A DNA stretch of 64,000 nucleotides from an uncultured Alphaproteobacteria bacterium. Its GTDB lineage: Bacteria; Pseudomonadota; Alphaproteobacteria; Rhodobacterales; Rhodobacteraceae. Positions 1 to 8,415 of this stretch are shown piece by piece. The stretch lies in assembly GCA_929200255.1 (NCBI GenBank), contig CAKMYZ010000004.1, positions 1 through 64,000 on the forward strand. The letters run 5' to 3'. A program made the translations under genes and the position numbers. The notes below the pieces were generated by a model. That model saw only the letters and a list, made by a program, of their open reading frames with translations, was not told the origin of the DNA and ran no database searches. The first letter of the stretch is position 1. Each line of letters begins with the position of its first letter.

Positions 1-132
1 GGGTGCGTACCACAGCAAAAGAGCTCTTTCCCTGTCTTCATCAGGTTTGCGTCGAAATTATGTTGATTTCTAGGAGATCGAACTTGCCGTAAAGTCAGCG
101 TAACTGCGTTTCCGAAGTGCAAGTGGACACTC

Positions 133-423
133 TTGACGGGACTGTTGGACAATCCCGGGGACAATCACACCGTCGAAAGCGTCAGGATGAGTCGCGCGGC
201 TTTCGCCAAGCGGTTTGCTGAGGCATATGGGTCAGGGCCAATGGAACTGTTGCGTGATCTACGTATGAAGCGTGCTGGCTACTTACTCGAAAAAACCGAT
301 CTGCCCGTTAAACGCGTGGCGGAACTCGTAGGGTTTGCATCCCGCAGTGCATTTACCCGTGCGTTTGAGGCCAATACTGGACAATCGCCTCGCGACTTCC
401 GCGCGTTGCGGCAAGATGCATGA
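133..423 (+). pseudogene. AraC-family transcriptional regulator, C-terminal remnant
   Basis: Only the C-terminal DNA-binding part of an AraC/XylS-type regulator is readable: one damaged helix-turn-helix followed by an intact second one ending RSAFTRAFEANTGQSPRDF, the typical end of the domain. The start at 133 is a TTG with no convincing Shine-Dalgarno, and the same frame is closed by a stop at 64-66. No N-terminal sensor domain is recognisable in any frame upstream of it in the window. In the first helix-turn-helix, the segment between VES and MSRAAFAKRF is several residues shorter than in intact relatives, which usually carry an LAxxAG stretch there. I read this as a decayed gene. It lies next to the convergent alkB and may be the remains of its regulator, but that is inference. 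Confidence 0.6.
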
Positions 424-480
424 GGCGCTAGCCCCCGGCGCGTGATTGCAAAGCTGGCGACGGGTAGCATCGTCTGGCTG

Positions 481-1626
481 CTATCGCGGCATCGGATTGC
501 TTGCCGTCTTATACGGGGCCCAATCCTCGATCTCTGGATAGTACCGCGCGCGCCACTCTTTCACCCGTGGGTTCATTGTCTTTCGCCAATGCGTCGGGAG
601 CAACGCCATCATCGTCATGAGCGGATAACCATGGGGCAGTTGTGGCGCTTCTTCTTCACGATAGGTTTGCAACAGCGGGAACCGCCTGTTGGGTTTGTAG
701 TGGTGGTCCGAATGCCGCTGCAAATTGATCAACAACCAGTTTGATGCCTGCTGCGTCGCATTCCATGAATGACGCGGCAGGACGTGTTCGTATTTGCCGT
801 CACCCAAGTGCTTCCGCGTTAGCCCATAGTGTTCCACGTAGTTGACCAGTTCCAACTGAAACACGGCCCAGAATGCCTGCACCGAGAACAGAAAAACGCC
901 CCACCAGCCGCCGATCAGATAGGACAGCGCTATGAAACCGCCTTGCAGTCCGAGGTATAGCCAGAAGGGGTTCGCGCGATGGAACCACGGCAGGTTCTTG
1001 CGCGCCAGCATCCCTTTTTCGGCTTTGAACGACGACACCAGCGATTGGTACAGTACACGCGGGAAGAACCGATAGAAGCTTTCACCGTAACGTGCGGTCA
1101 CCGGATCACGTGGCGTGCCAATATAGCGGTGATGCACCAGAAGGTGCTCTGACCGAAAATGCGAATAAAGCACTGAGGCGAGTAGAACATCCGCCATCCA
1201 GCGTTCTGACTTGGGTTTTTGGTGCATCAACTCGTGCGCGTAGACGATCCCAACCGTACCTGACAACACGCCAAGGGCTGCAAACAGTGCCCATTCTTCC
1301 AGCCGGTGCAAATGCCCGCTTTGCACCACATAACTCATGATCCCAAAGATCGTGATCAATTGCACTGGCGTCCACAGCAGAGTGATCAGGCGATACCAGA
1401 TCAGCTCATCTTCTGGTGTGTTCAGGTCAGGGTTTTCGGTGTTTTTACCGACGACATAGTCAAGCCCGGTAAAAAGATACCACGTCGAGAGGGGGAGTAG
1501 CGCGATGGTCCAGCCGCCGTAGATCGCCGCAAGGATCGCCAGCGGAATCAGCCCCAGCGACAGCCAGAATGGCAGCGCCGTAATCAGCCGTGCGACCTGT
1601 GGCGTGCCGGAAGTGGCGGTCATCAT
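481..1626 (-). CDS. alkB: Alkane 1-monooxygenase (AlkB, integral-membrane non-haem di-iron hydroxylase)
   Basis: AlkB hydroxylates the terminal carbon of medium-chain n-alkanes at the inner membrane, using electrons from rubredoxin. The di-iron histidine boxes are all present: HELMHQK near residue 131, HLLVHHRYIGT near 161 and LQRHSDHH near 304, plus the family motif NYVEHYGL. Several hydrophobic segments precede and separate the boxes. The start at 1626 is chosen because GGAGAG lies just upstream of two consecutive ATGs, giving about 381 residues; a longer reading to 1650 adds eight poorly supported residues. No rubredoxin or rubredoxin reductase gene is next to it, so its electron donors must be encoded elsewhere. 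The fatty-acid desaturase superfamily shares the fold, but the box spacing favours AlkB. Confidence 0.93.
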   Translation of the reverse strand: MMTATSGTPQVARLITALPFWLSLGLIPLAILAAIYGGWTIALLPLSTWYLFTGLDYVVGKNTENPDLNTPEDELIWYRLITLLWTPVQLITIFGIMSYVVQSGHLHRLEEWALFAALGVLSGTVGIVYAHELMHQKPKSERWMADVLLASVLYSHFRSEHLLVHHRYIGTPRDPVTARYGESFYRFFPRVLYQSLVSSFKAEKGMLARKNLPWFHRANPFWLYLGLQGGFIALSYLIGGWWGVFLFSVQAFWAVFQLELVNYVEHYGLTRKHLGDGKYEHVLPRHSWNATQQASNWLLINLQRHSDHHYKPNRRFPLLQTYREEEAPQLPHGYPLMTMMALLPTHWRKTMNPRVKEWRARYYPEIEDWAPYKTASNPMPR

Positions 1627-1675
1627 TTTCTCTCCAGTATGGATGGGCAAAGTTTACGTAAAAACGCCCGACTTC

Positions 1676-2728
1676 TCAAATGTCGCGTAACGTCACATGG
1701 GCGAGGTCGAAAACCTTGCGCATCGCTGTGGGCAGGGCGTTTGGGCTGAAGGCGCCGGGCGTCAGGAACTGGCCGCGTGTCGGTGTGGCGCCCATACTGA
1801 CACGCGCGATCATAATTTTCAGGCGTAGATGGAAATGGGTAAAGGTGTGGCGCGCTTCTTCGTTCAGCGCGATCCATTCTGCACCCAGCGGTGGATGCGG
1901 CACGGGATCATCACCCCAATCCGACCCCGGCCACCCCAACATACCGCCCAGAAGCCCGCTTTCGGGGCGTGTTTCCAGCAGCCATGCGCCATCTTCGCGC
2001 AGGGCGACATAGGCGATGCCGAACCGTGTTGGTGTTTTCTTCTTAGGCGTCTTCCTGGGCAATCCCGCGGCTGTGCCCGCTTGACGCGCCGCACAAGGGT
2101 CACGCCACGGGCAAATCCCGCAAGCCGGATTGCGTGGTGTGCAGATTGTTGCACCAAGGTCCATCACAGCCTGGGCATAGTCGCCAGGGCGCTGATCGGG
2201 GGTGAGTGTCTTGGCGTGCTCTGTCAGAACACCCTTGGACCCAGGCAAAGGTGCGTGGATGTCGTTGAGCCGGGCCATGACCCGTTCGACATTCCCATCA
2301 ACAACTGTTTCGCGGCGGTCAAAGGCAATCGCAGCGACAGCGGCGGCGGTATAGGGGCCAATTCCGGGAAGCTTCAGCAGATCGTCGTAGGTATCAGGAA
2401 AGACCCCACCATGATCGGCAACCACAGCGCGGGCACATTTCAGCAAATTGCGCGCACGCGCGTAATACCCAAGCCCCGCCCATGCCGCCATGACATCAGC
2501 GTCTTCTGCTGCTGCAAGGTCATCCACTGTTGGCCAGGTATCCAGAAACTTGCGATGATAATCGCGCACAGCGGCGACGGTCGTCTGCTGCAACATGACC
2601 TCTGACATCCAGACAGCATAGGGATCAGGACGGGTACCAGCCTTGCGATCCGCCGGGCCAACCCGCCACGGCATGTCGCGCGCATGCACGTCATACCACG
2701 CCAAAAGCCTTACTGAGAGGTCACGCAA
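1676..2728 (-). CDS. mutY: Adenine DNA glycosylase MutY
   Basis: Base-excision repair enzyme that removes adenine mispaired with 8-oxoguanine. The N-terminal catalytic half contains EVMLQQTT with the catalytic Glu at 43, the helix-hairpin-helix LPGIGPYTAAA (about 120-130) and the catalytic Asp144 in VVDGNV. The [4Fe-4S] cluster loop has cysteines at 196, 203, 206 and 212 in the normal C-x6-C-x2-C-x5-C spacing. The C-terminal third is the MutT-like 8-oxoG recognition domain. At 350 residues it has the normal length. It is divergent from the DUF721 gene, and the 68-base gap should hold both promoters. Confidence 0.96.
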   Translation of the reverse strand: MRDLSVRLLAWYDVHARDMPWRVGPADRKAGTRPDPYAVWMSEVMLQQTTVAAVRDYHRKFLDTWPTVDDLAAAEDADVMAAWAGLGYYARARNLLKCARAVVADHGGVFPDTYDDLLKLPGIGPYTAAAVAAIAFDRRETVVDGNVERVMARLNDIHAPLPGSKGVLTEHAKTLTPDQRPGDYAQAVMDLGATICTPRNPACGICPWRDPCAARQAGTAAGLPRKTPKKKTPTRFGIAYVALREDGAWLLETRPESGLLGGMLGWPGSDWGDDPVPHPPLGAEWIALNEEARHTFTHFHLRLKIMIARVSMGATPTRGQFLTPGAFSPNALPTAMRKVFDLAHVTLRDI

Positions 2729-2796
2729 TGTTTATCCCTTGTATCAACTGGTCGCACAGACTTGGCCACGCCCCTGCACTAGGATAGGGCTTAGAT

Positions 2797-3306
2797 ATGA
2801 AAGCGCCACGCCATACCAGCACCACACGCGGATTTTCCCGCGCGGCGAGTTTGATGCAGACCCGCATTCGCAAAGCCAGCGAGCAGCGAGGCTTTGCGGT
2901 GACGCGCCTGCTCACCCATTGGGCAGAGGTTGTGGGTGATGCAGTTGCCCAGATCGCAACGCCTGTGAACGTAAGTTACGGCAAAGGCGGCATGGGGGCG
3001 ACGCTGACTTTGCTGACCACCGGCGCCCAGGCCCCGATGCTGGAAATGCAAAAGGAACAAATCCGCGAGAAGGTGAATGCCTGTTATGGCTACAGCGCAA
3101 TCGCGCGCGTGCGGATTACGCAAACTGCACCTGTGGGTTTTGCAGAAGGGCGCGCTGCATTTGCGCCAGCGCCAAAACCTGCAAAAGAGGCCGATCCCGC
3201 TGTGCAATCGGCGGCAGAAACCTTATCTTCAAATGTAGAAAACGATGACCTGCGCGCGGCCCTTGCTGCGCTGGGTGCGAACGTCCTGACAAAACAGAAA
3301 CCCTGA
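2797..3306 (+). CDS. DUF721 domain protein (DciA-like)
   Basis: A 169-residue protein of the DUF721 family, recognised from the N-terminal part around TRLLTHWAEVVGDAVAQIATP and the strand-rich region that follows. In several bacteria DUF721 proteins (DciA) act as the ancestral loader of the replicative DnaB helicase, and alphaproteobacteria use DciA rather than DnaC. The C-terminal 60 residues are Ala/Pro-rich and probably disordered. It is the first gene of a pair with the DsbA-like gene 12 bases downstream. Placement beside mutY is common in this order. The helicase-loader role is inferred from the family, not visible in the sequence. Confidence 0.8.
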   Translation: MKAPRHTSTTRGFSRAASLMQTRIRKASEQRGFAVTRLLTHWAEVVGDAVAQIATPVNVSYGKGGMGATLTLLTTGAQAPMLEMQKEQIREKVNACYGYSAIARVRITQTAPVGFAEGRAAFAPAPKPAKEADPAVQSAAETLSSNVENDDLRAALAALGANVLTKQKP

Positions 3307-3318
3307 TCAGAGGTAGAT

Positions 3319-3984
3319 ATGAAACGCAGAACTCTTTTGACCGCAGGTGGCGGCGCTCTTGTGGCACTGGGTGCCGGTTGGACATTGACGCGGCCCGACC
3401 CGGTCACTGGCCTTTTACCCGGCGCCGCCCATGCGCAAAGCGCAGATGGTGCATTGCCAGAGGTGATCGAGATGATCGAAGGCAATCCAGATGCCACGGT
3501 CGAGGTGATCGAATACGCGTCCTTTACCTGCCCGCATTGTGCGTCCTTCCATGCCAATCAATATAAGGCGCTCAAGGCCAACTACATCGATACCGGCCGC
3601 ATTCGCTTTGTCTATCGTGAGGTATATTTTGATCGGCCGGGCCTGTGGGCCTCGATGATTGCGCGCTGCAGTGACGACAAGGATTTCTTCTTTGCGTTTT
3701 CAAACCTGCTTTACGAAGAGCAGGGCAATTGGCTGGGCTCCGGTGATCCCGGTACAATCATTGAAGATCTGCGCCGCCTGGCCAAGACTGCCGGTCTTGA
3801 TGATGCAACCCTTGATGCTTGCCTAAGCGATGGACCCAAGGCCGAGGCGCTGTTCTCATGGTATCAGGAAAACGCTGAACGTGACGGCATCCGGTCCACA
3901 CCAAGCTTTCTCATTGATGGCGAGAACTACTCGAATATGCGCTACGATGAATTTGCGGCCATTCTGGATGGCAAGCTGGGCTGA
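3319..3984 (+). CDS. DsbA-family thiol:disulfide oxidoreductase, exported
   Basis: A periplasmic thioredoxin-fold protein of 221 residues. The active site is CPHC at residues 71-74, and the cis-proline loop is STPSFLIDG near the C-terminus. The N-terminus MKRRTLLTAGGG followed by a hydrophobic stretch and AHAQ at 37-40 is a signal peptide; the paired arginines resemble a Tat signal although the -1 residue is Lys. AGAGG lies seven bases before the ATG. Expected role: forming or isomerising disulfide bonds in exported proteins. In many Rhodobacteraceae I would expect smc to follow this gene; here a CoA-transferase does. Confidence 0.9.
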   Translation: MKRRTLLTAGGGALVALGAGWTLTRPDPVTGLLPGAAHAQSADGALPEVIEMIEGNPDATVEVIEYASFTCPHCASFHANQYKALKANYIDTGRIRFVYREVYFDRPGLWASMIARCSDDKDFFFAFSNLLYEEQGNWLGSGDPGTIIEDLRRLAKTAGLDDATLDACLSDGPKAEALFSWYQENAERDGIRSTPSFLIDGENYSNMRYDEFAAILDGKLG

Positions 3985-4016
3985 TCGGAACCTTTTCGCA
4001 ATCTGAAAGACATCGC

Positions 4017-5138
4017 ATGCAGCCTCTTGCAGGTCTGAAAGTCGTTGAACTGGCGCGGGTTCTTGCGGGCCCGCTGGCCGGTCAGACATTGGCGGACTTG
4101 GGGGCCGAAGTCATCAAGGTGGAAAGCCCGCAAGGCGATGACACCCGCCAATGGGGTCCTCCTTTTATCCACCACGACGGTGAGGATACCGCTGCCTATT
4201 TCCACAGCTGCAATCGCGGCAAGAAATCCGTTGTGATCGATTTCCGCACGCCGGAAGGACAGGCGCAGGTGCGCCAATTGGTGGCGGATGCCGATATCCT
4301 GATCGAGAATTTCAAAGTTGGTGGTTTGACCAAATACGGTCTGGATTACGCCAACTTGTCGGCGGCGAACCCCCGTTTGGTCTATTGTTCGATCACCGGT
4401 TTTGGTCAAACTGGCCCTTACGCCAAACGCGCCGGCTATGACTACATCATTCAGGGTATGTCGGGGCTGATGTCTGTGACGGGCGATCCGAATGGCCAGC
4501 CACAAAAGGTCGGCGTCGCAGTGACAGATATTTTTACCGGCATTTATGCCTGCACAGGTATTCTGGCCGCGATCCACCAACGCCAGACCACCGGCAAAGG
4601 CCAACACATTGATATGGCACTGATGGACGTCGCGACTGCGGTCATGACCAATCAAGCGATGAACTATCTTGCGACAGGCACATCGCCGCAGCGTCTGGGC
4701 AATGCGCACCCCAATATCGTACCCTATCAGGTGTTCGATTGCGCCGATGGGCACATCATTGTGGCAAGCGGCAATGACGGACAGTTTCGACAGTTCTGTA
4801 CTCTGCTCGGCCAGCCCGCGCTTGGCACACACCCTGACTATGCCACTAATGCGCAGCGCCTTACCAACCGGCGCGCACTGGATGATGTGCTGACCACGCA
4901 AACGCTGACATGGGCCAAGGCGGACCTGCTGGCCGCTTGCGAGGCGCACGGCGTGCCCGCGGGGCCAATCAATGACATGGCAGAGACATTCGCCGATCCG
5001 CAGGTGGTGCATCGGGGCATGCAGGTCGATCTTGATGGCGTGCCAACGGTACGCCTTCCGATCAGATTTTCGGATGCGGATGCCAGCCCAAAGGCGCCAT
5101 CGCCACGGCTGGGAAAGGATCAGGACTTACTTGGCTAA
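4017..5138 (+). CDS. CaiB/BaiF family (class III) CoA-transferase
   Basis: A 373-residue class III acyl-CoA transferase. It opens with [20 protein letters not shown] and [13 protein letters not shown], the typical N-terminal Rossmann-like part, and has the catalytic Asp in [10 protein letters not shown] (about residues 195-204), which forms the aspartyl-CoA intermediate in formyl-CoA:oxalate transferase and relatives. The middle part [18 protein letters not shown] is also characteristic. Substrates cannot be read from the sequence; candidates include formyl, succinyl and other short acyl donors. It is convergent with lpxK, and the coding ends overlap by four bases, so no separate terminator fits between them. 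Confidence 0.92.
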   Translation: MQPLAGLKVVELARVLAGPLAGQTLADLGAEVIKVESPQGDDTRQWGPPFIHHDGEDTAAYFHSCNRGKKSVVIDFRTPEGQAQVRQLVADADILIENFKVGGLTKYGLDYANLSAANPRLVYCSITGFGQTGPYAKRAGYDYIIQGMSGLMSVTGDPNGQPQKVGVAVTDIFTGIYACTGILAAIHQRQTTGKGQHIDMALMDVATAVMTNQAMNYLATGTSPQRLGNAHPNIVPYQVFDCADGHIIVASGNDGQFRQFCTLLGQPALGTHPDYATNAQRLTNRRALDDVLTTQTLTWAKADLLAACEAHGVPAGPINDMAETFADPQVVHRGMQVDLDGVPTVRLPIRFSDADASPKAPSPRLGKDQDLLG

Positions 5139-6121
5139 AGTCCGAGCCGGTCAAATGCTGCATCAATCGGCCCCCAATCCACCAGTTGCAGCCGCACTGG
5201 CAATGTCAGCACTTTGGCGCGAAAGCTGTCGGGCAAGCGCACGGCGTCTTTTTCGGTGGTCACCAGTTGCGCCTTATTTGCCAGCGCTTCAATCTCAAGT
5301 CTTTTCATCAGCGCATCTGTGAGGGGTTGATGATCCCCCAGCGCCTCTGCCCGTACCAGTGTCGCGCCCATGTCGCGTAAGGTGACAAAGAACTTCTCGG
5401 GGTGCCCAATCCCTGCAAAGGCCAGCAGGTTCAAGTCACGCCAGGGCATCCCCGTCGGCAAAGGCGCGAGGTGCCCTTGCAGGTGCGGCGTGTCAAAGCC
5501 CCAGTTCTTTAAGAACCGGTCCTGCGCGGCGGGCGGGCCAATCGATAGCAACAGATCGGCCCGCCGCAGGCCAACATGAACCTTTTCGCGCAAGGGCCCC
5601 GCCGGAATCACCCGACCGTTGCCAAAGCCGCGGGTCGCATCGACTACGACGATCGAGAGATCTTTCGTCACATCAGGGTTCTGGAAACCATCGTCGAGCA
5701 GGATCACATCTGCCCCCGCCCCCTGCGCGGCCTGCACGCCGGCGGCACGGTCTTTCGCCACCCAAGTGGGTGCAAAAGCTGCCAGCAGCAGCGGCTCATC
5801 TCCTGTCTGATCAGCTTTGTGGGTGCGCTCATCCACCTGCAGCGGTCCTTCAGCGCTGCCACCATAGCCGCGCGAGACGACATGTGGGGTGTGCCCGCGT
5901 TTCTTAAGCCGCTCAATCAGCGCAATTGTGGTCGGCGTCTTGCCGGTGCCACCTGCGTTGATGTTGCCAATGCAGATCACAGGCACGTCCGCTTTGACCT
6001 TTGGAGGTTTGCGCAAACGCCGTGCGGTGCCGACGCCATAAAGGGCTGCGAAGGGGGCCAGTAGCCGCGCGAACAAGGTTGGCTTGTCAGCCGGTGTAAA
6101 CCAGAAAAGCGGGGCACGCAT
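5135..6121 (-). CDS. lpxK: Tetraacyldisaccharide 4'-kinase LpxK
   Basis: Phosphorylates the 4' position of the tetraacyl disaccharide-1-phosphate to make lipid IVA at the cytoplasmic face of the inner membrane. The P-loop [12 protein letters not shown] sits at residues 52-63, followed by [18 protein letters not shown] and the conserved DDGFQNP, both hallmarks of LpxK. A hydrophobic N-terminal segment ([13 protein letters not shown]) is the usual membrane anchor. At 328 residues it has the family length. The start codon directly follows the waaA stop, so the two are translated from one message. Confidence 0.96.
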   Translation of the reverse strand: MRAPLFWFTPADKPTLFARLLAPFAALYGVGTARRLRKPPKVKADVPVICIGNINAGGTGKTPTTIALIERLKKRGHTPHVVSRGYGGSAEGPLQVDERTHKADQTGDEPLLLAAFAPTWVAKDRAAGVQAAQGAGADVILLDDGFQNPDVTKDLSIVVVDATRGFGNGRVIPAGPLREKVHVGLRRADLLLSIGPPAAQDRFLKNWGFDTPHLQGHLAPLPTGMPWRDLNLLAFAGIGHPEKFFVTLRDMGATLVRAEALGDHQPLTDALMKRLEIEALANKAQLVTTEKDAVRLPDSFRAKVLTLPVRLQLVDWGPIDAAFDRLGL

Positions 6122-7318
6122 CTAGGCCACCAGCTCTTCCAACCGCAGCTGGATGAATGCGGCGATCCGGTTGGTCACATTCGCCCCGCGCGATGTGACG
6201 TCCCATGCCGCATGTGCCAACGCAGCGGCTTTATCGGGGGCAAGCAGGCTTTCCACGGCGGGGCCAAGGTCATCGGACGTGTGTACCAGGACGGATGCGC
6301 CAGCGGCGTTCAGCCGCGCGGCGCGCTGTTGAAACGGGGCAGTCTTGGGGCCGTAGATCACGGCAGAGCCAAGGGCCGTCGCTTCAAACAGGTCGCGGCA
6401 TTTGCCACCCTTTAGGCTGCCACCCATATAGGTGATGGGTGCGATCCGATACCACATGCCGAGTTCGTCCCTAGAGTCGACCACATAAACCTGTGTCACA
6501 TCGCTTGGTTGGGGTTCTTTGGATTTTCGGGAAACCTGCAACCCCAACTGACGAATACTTTCAGCAATAGTGTAGGCGATCACCGGATTTTGCGGCACCA
6601 CAACCAACAATAGGCGGTGGGTCCGGCGGCTGGCCTCCAGATGGGCCTGACAAAGCTCTGTGGTTTCATCCAGATTGGCGGCAGCGGCCAGCCAGACAGG
6701 GCGGGTGCCAATGGCCTCTGCAGTAGCTTGTCTTTCGTCTTCGTCGCAAGGCAAGGCCGGACCGCAGTCTTCCATGGCCCCCGTGATCAGCACCTTGTCA
6801 TCGGGGGTGCCTGCCCGGACCAGCTCCTCTGCGGATTGGCGGTCAAGTGCGAGCACGGCCTCAAACTGCGACAACATCGACCGCATCGAACCGGGCACCC
6901 AAGTGCCTGCCACATGGTCCAACCCTTCGCTTGTTGCATCCACAAGGATCAGATTGATCTGTGCGCCACGCATTTCTGCCAAAAGGACCGGGGCAAGCTC
7001 ACCTCGTACCCAGATACCCATGGCGGGTTGCCAATGGGCAATGAACGCACGAATTGCATCCTTACCTTGCGGTTCGGGTAAGGCACGTTTGGCGAATGTT
7101 GGGTGCCAGTTGCGTAGGGTTGAAACGATATGGATCGGATCGCCATCTTCGGCCATTTTCCGGTCCAGCGTTTCGATTGCTGTCAGCTGATCAGGGTTCG
7201 TGCAACGCGCCCAGATGATCGTTCCGGGTGGGCGCGGGGGTTGTTCAGCAAGTTTGGAAGAGCGATCCGATGCGCCCAGATTGGCCATATAGGCCGCGAT
7301 CATCAGGGATCTTGCCAT
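6122..7318 (-). CDS. waaA: 3-deoxy-D-manno-octulosonic acid (Kdo) transferase
   Basis: Transfers Kdo from CMP-Kdo to lipid IVA. The protein has the two-lobed GT-B layout: an N-terminal lobe containing HPTFAKRALPEPQGK and a C-terminal lobe with VVVPQNP (about 205-215) and YMGGSLKGGKCRDLFEA (about 310-326), close to the family's GGSL-GGHN-EPA motif. The His-Asn of that motif is replaced by Lys-Cys, and the usual N-terminal membrane segment is weak, so it is a somewhat divergent member at 398 residues. The operon with lpxK and the DUF4170 gene supports the assignment. Confidence 0.85.
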   Translation of the reverse strand: MARSLMIAAYMANLGASDRSSKLAEQPPRPPGTIIWARCTNPDQLTAIETLDRKMAEDGDPIHIVSTLRNWHPTFAKRALPEPQGKDAIRAFIAHWQPAMGIWVRGELAPVLLAEMRGAQINLILVDATSEGLDHVAGTWVPGSMRSMLSQFEAVLALDRQSAEELVRAGTPDDKVLITGAMEDCGPALPCDEDERQATAEAIGTRPVWLAAAANLDETTELCQAHLEASRRTHRLLLVVVPQNPVIAYTIAESIRQLGLQVSRKSKEPQPSDVTQVYVVDSRDELGMWYRIAPITYMGGSLKGGKCRDLFEATALGSAVIYGPKTAPFQQRAARLNAAGASVLVHTSDDLGPAVESLLAPDKAAALAHAAWDVTSRGANVTNRIAAFIQLRLEELVA

Positions 7319-7341
7319 GTGATTACCCCCTGGACGTGGTT

Positions 7342-7587
7342 CTAGTTGTCCAGTTCTTCGGTGGGTGAGGCTTCGGTTTCTTCGTCACGTAGCCGGTGAA
7401 TATGCGCGATAAAGTAACGCATATGGGCATTGTCGACGGTACGCTGGGCGGCCGACTTCCACGCATTGTAAGCGGCTTCATAGTTGGGGAACATCCCAAC
7501 GATGTCGATGTCCTCGATATCCTTGAAAGCGTTGGTGCTGGGGTTGATGAGTTCACCACCAAAAACAAGGTGCAGGCGCTGTGTCAT
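7342..7587 (-). CDS. DUF4170 domain protein
   Basis: A small acidic cytoplasmic protein of 81 residues containing LVFGGELI and FPNYEAAYNAWKSAAQRTVDNA, the signature of DUF4170. It has no signal peptide or membrane segment. The family has no assigned biochemical function that I know of. In this order of bacteria it regularly lies between a CysQ/IMPase-like gene and waaA, which suggests a link with Kdo-lipid A synthesis, but this is association only. Confidence 0.85.
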   Translation of the reverse strand: MTQRLHLVFGGELINPSTNAFKDIEDIDIVGMFPNYEAAYNAWKSAAQRTVDNAHMRYFIAHIHRLRDEETEASPTEELDN

Positions 7588-7623
7588 GGGAAAACCTTTG
7601 TAATAACGTATCTTGCCTGCACT

Positions 7624-8415
7624 CTAGGCTTTTGGCTGTCGTGTCTCAAGGCGGGTGATCAGTGCGCGATGCAATTGCGTGCCCGCGGCGAGCACACCGG
7701 GCACCTGTGGATGCACATTGTTGAACCGCAAGCCGGCATCATGCTGGTCGGTGATTTGGGCGCCTGCTTCGGCGGCGATAATCGCCCCTGCCGCGATATC
7801 CCACTCCCAACTGGGCCGTAGCGTGATCATGCCGTCAAACCGGCCTTGAGCCACAAGACACATGCGATAGGCCAGTGAGGATCGAAACACCCGCTCGACA
7901 GGTGGTAAGGTGCCGCCTTTCCAGAATGCTGGCGCAAAGTTGGCCTTGCTTCCCAACAGGGTTGCCCCATCTTCGGTTTTCACACTTGCGGTGATTGGCG
8001 TACCGTTAAGAGTTGCCCCGCCACCTTTGGTCGCTGCAAACATCATGTCGCGCATCGGCAGATAGACGGCACCTGCGACGGCCTGCCCATTTTCGACAAC
8101 GGCCAGCGAATGCGCCCAGTCCTTGCTATGGTTGATAAAGGCGCGCGTGCCATCGATAGGATCAATCACAAACTGGCGCTGTGTGTGCAGTCGCGCGGGA
8201 CTGTCTTCGGTCTCTTCAGAGAGCCAGCCATACGCAGGCCGCGCAGCTTGTAGTCCGCTTTCCAGCATGGCGTTGACAGCCAGATCCGCCTCTGTCACCG
8301 GCCCTGCGCCATCGGGCTTGTCGGTGACTGCGGGATCTTTCTGAAAGTACCGTTTCGCGATGTTGCCCGCCTCTTGGGCGGCCTCAATCAACAGTGCAAG
8401 GTCATTCTCCGGCAA
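7624..8415 (-). CDS. Inositol monophosphatase / CysQ-like phosphatase
   Basis: A 263-residue Mg-dependent, lithium-sensitive-type phosphatase. It has the metal-binding motifs SEET (about 90), DPIDGTRAFIN (about 108-118) and WEWDIAAGA (about 210-218). Members hydrolyse inositol-1-phosphate, fructose-1,6-bisphosphate or 3'-phosphoadenosine-5'-phosphate (PAP); I cannot tell which from the sequence alone. The most likely start is a TTG at 8415, inside the end of pmbA, because homology begins there (LPENDLALLIEAAQEAG); no ATG is nearby and a longer reading to 8505 gives non-homologous residues. A second family member lies at the right end of the window (63594-64000). Confidence 0.85.
   Translation of the reverse strand: MPENDLALLIEAAQEAGNIAKRYFQKDPAVTDKPDGAGPVTEADLAVNAMLESGLQAARPAYGWLSEETEDSPARLHTQRQFVIDPIDGTRAFINHSKDWAHSLAVVENGQAVAGAVYLPMRDMMFAATKGGGATLNGTPITASVKTEDGATLLGSKANFAPAFWKGGTLPPVERVFRSSLAYRMCLVAQGRFDGMITLRPSWEWDIAAGAIIAAEAGAQITDQHDAGLRFNNVHPQVPGVLAAGTQLHRALITRLETRQPKA

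Noticed and set aside
1829..2605. Plus-strand open frame of 258 codons
   Set aside because: Antisense to mutY, with shadow-type composition.
3942..5012. Long open frame of 356 codons on the minus strand
   Set aside because: It is antisense to the well-supported CoA-transferase gene, and its residue composition (His, Arg and Ile/Val rich) is that of a shadow frame.
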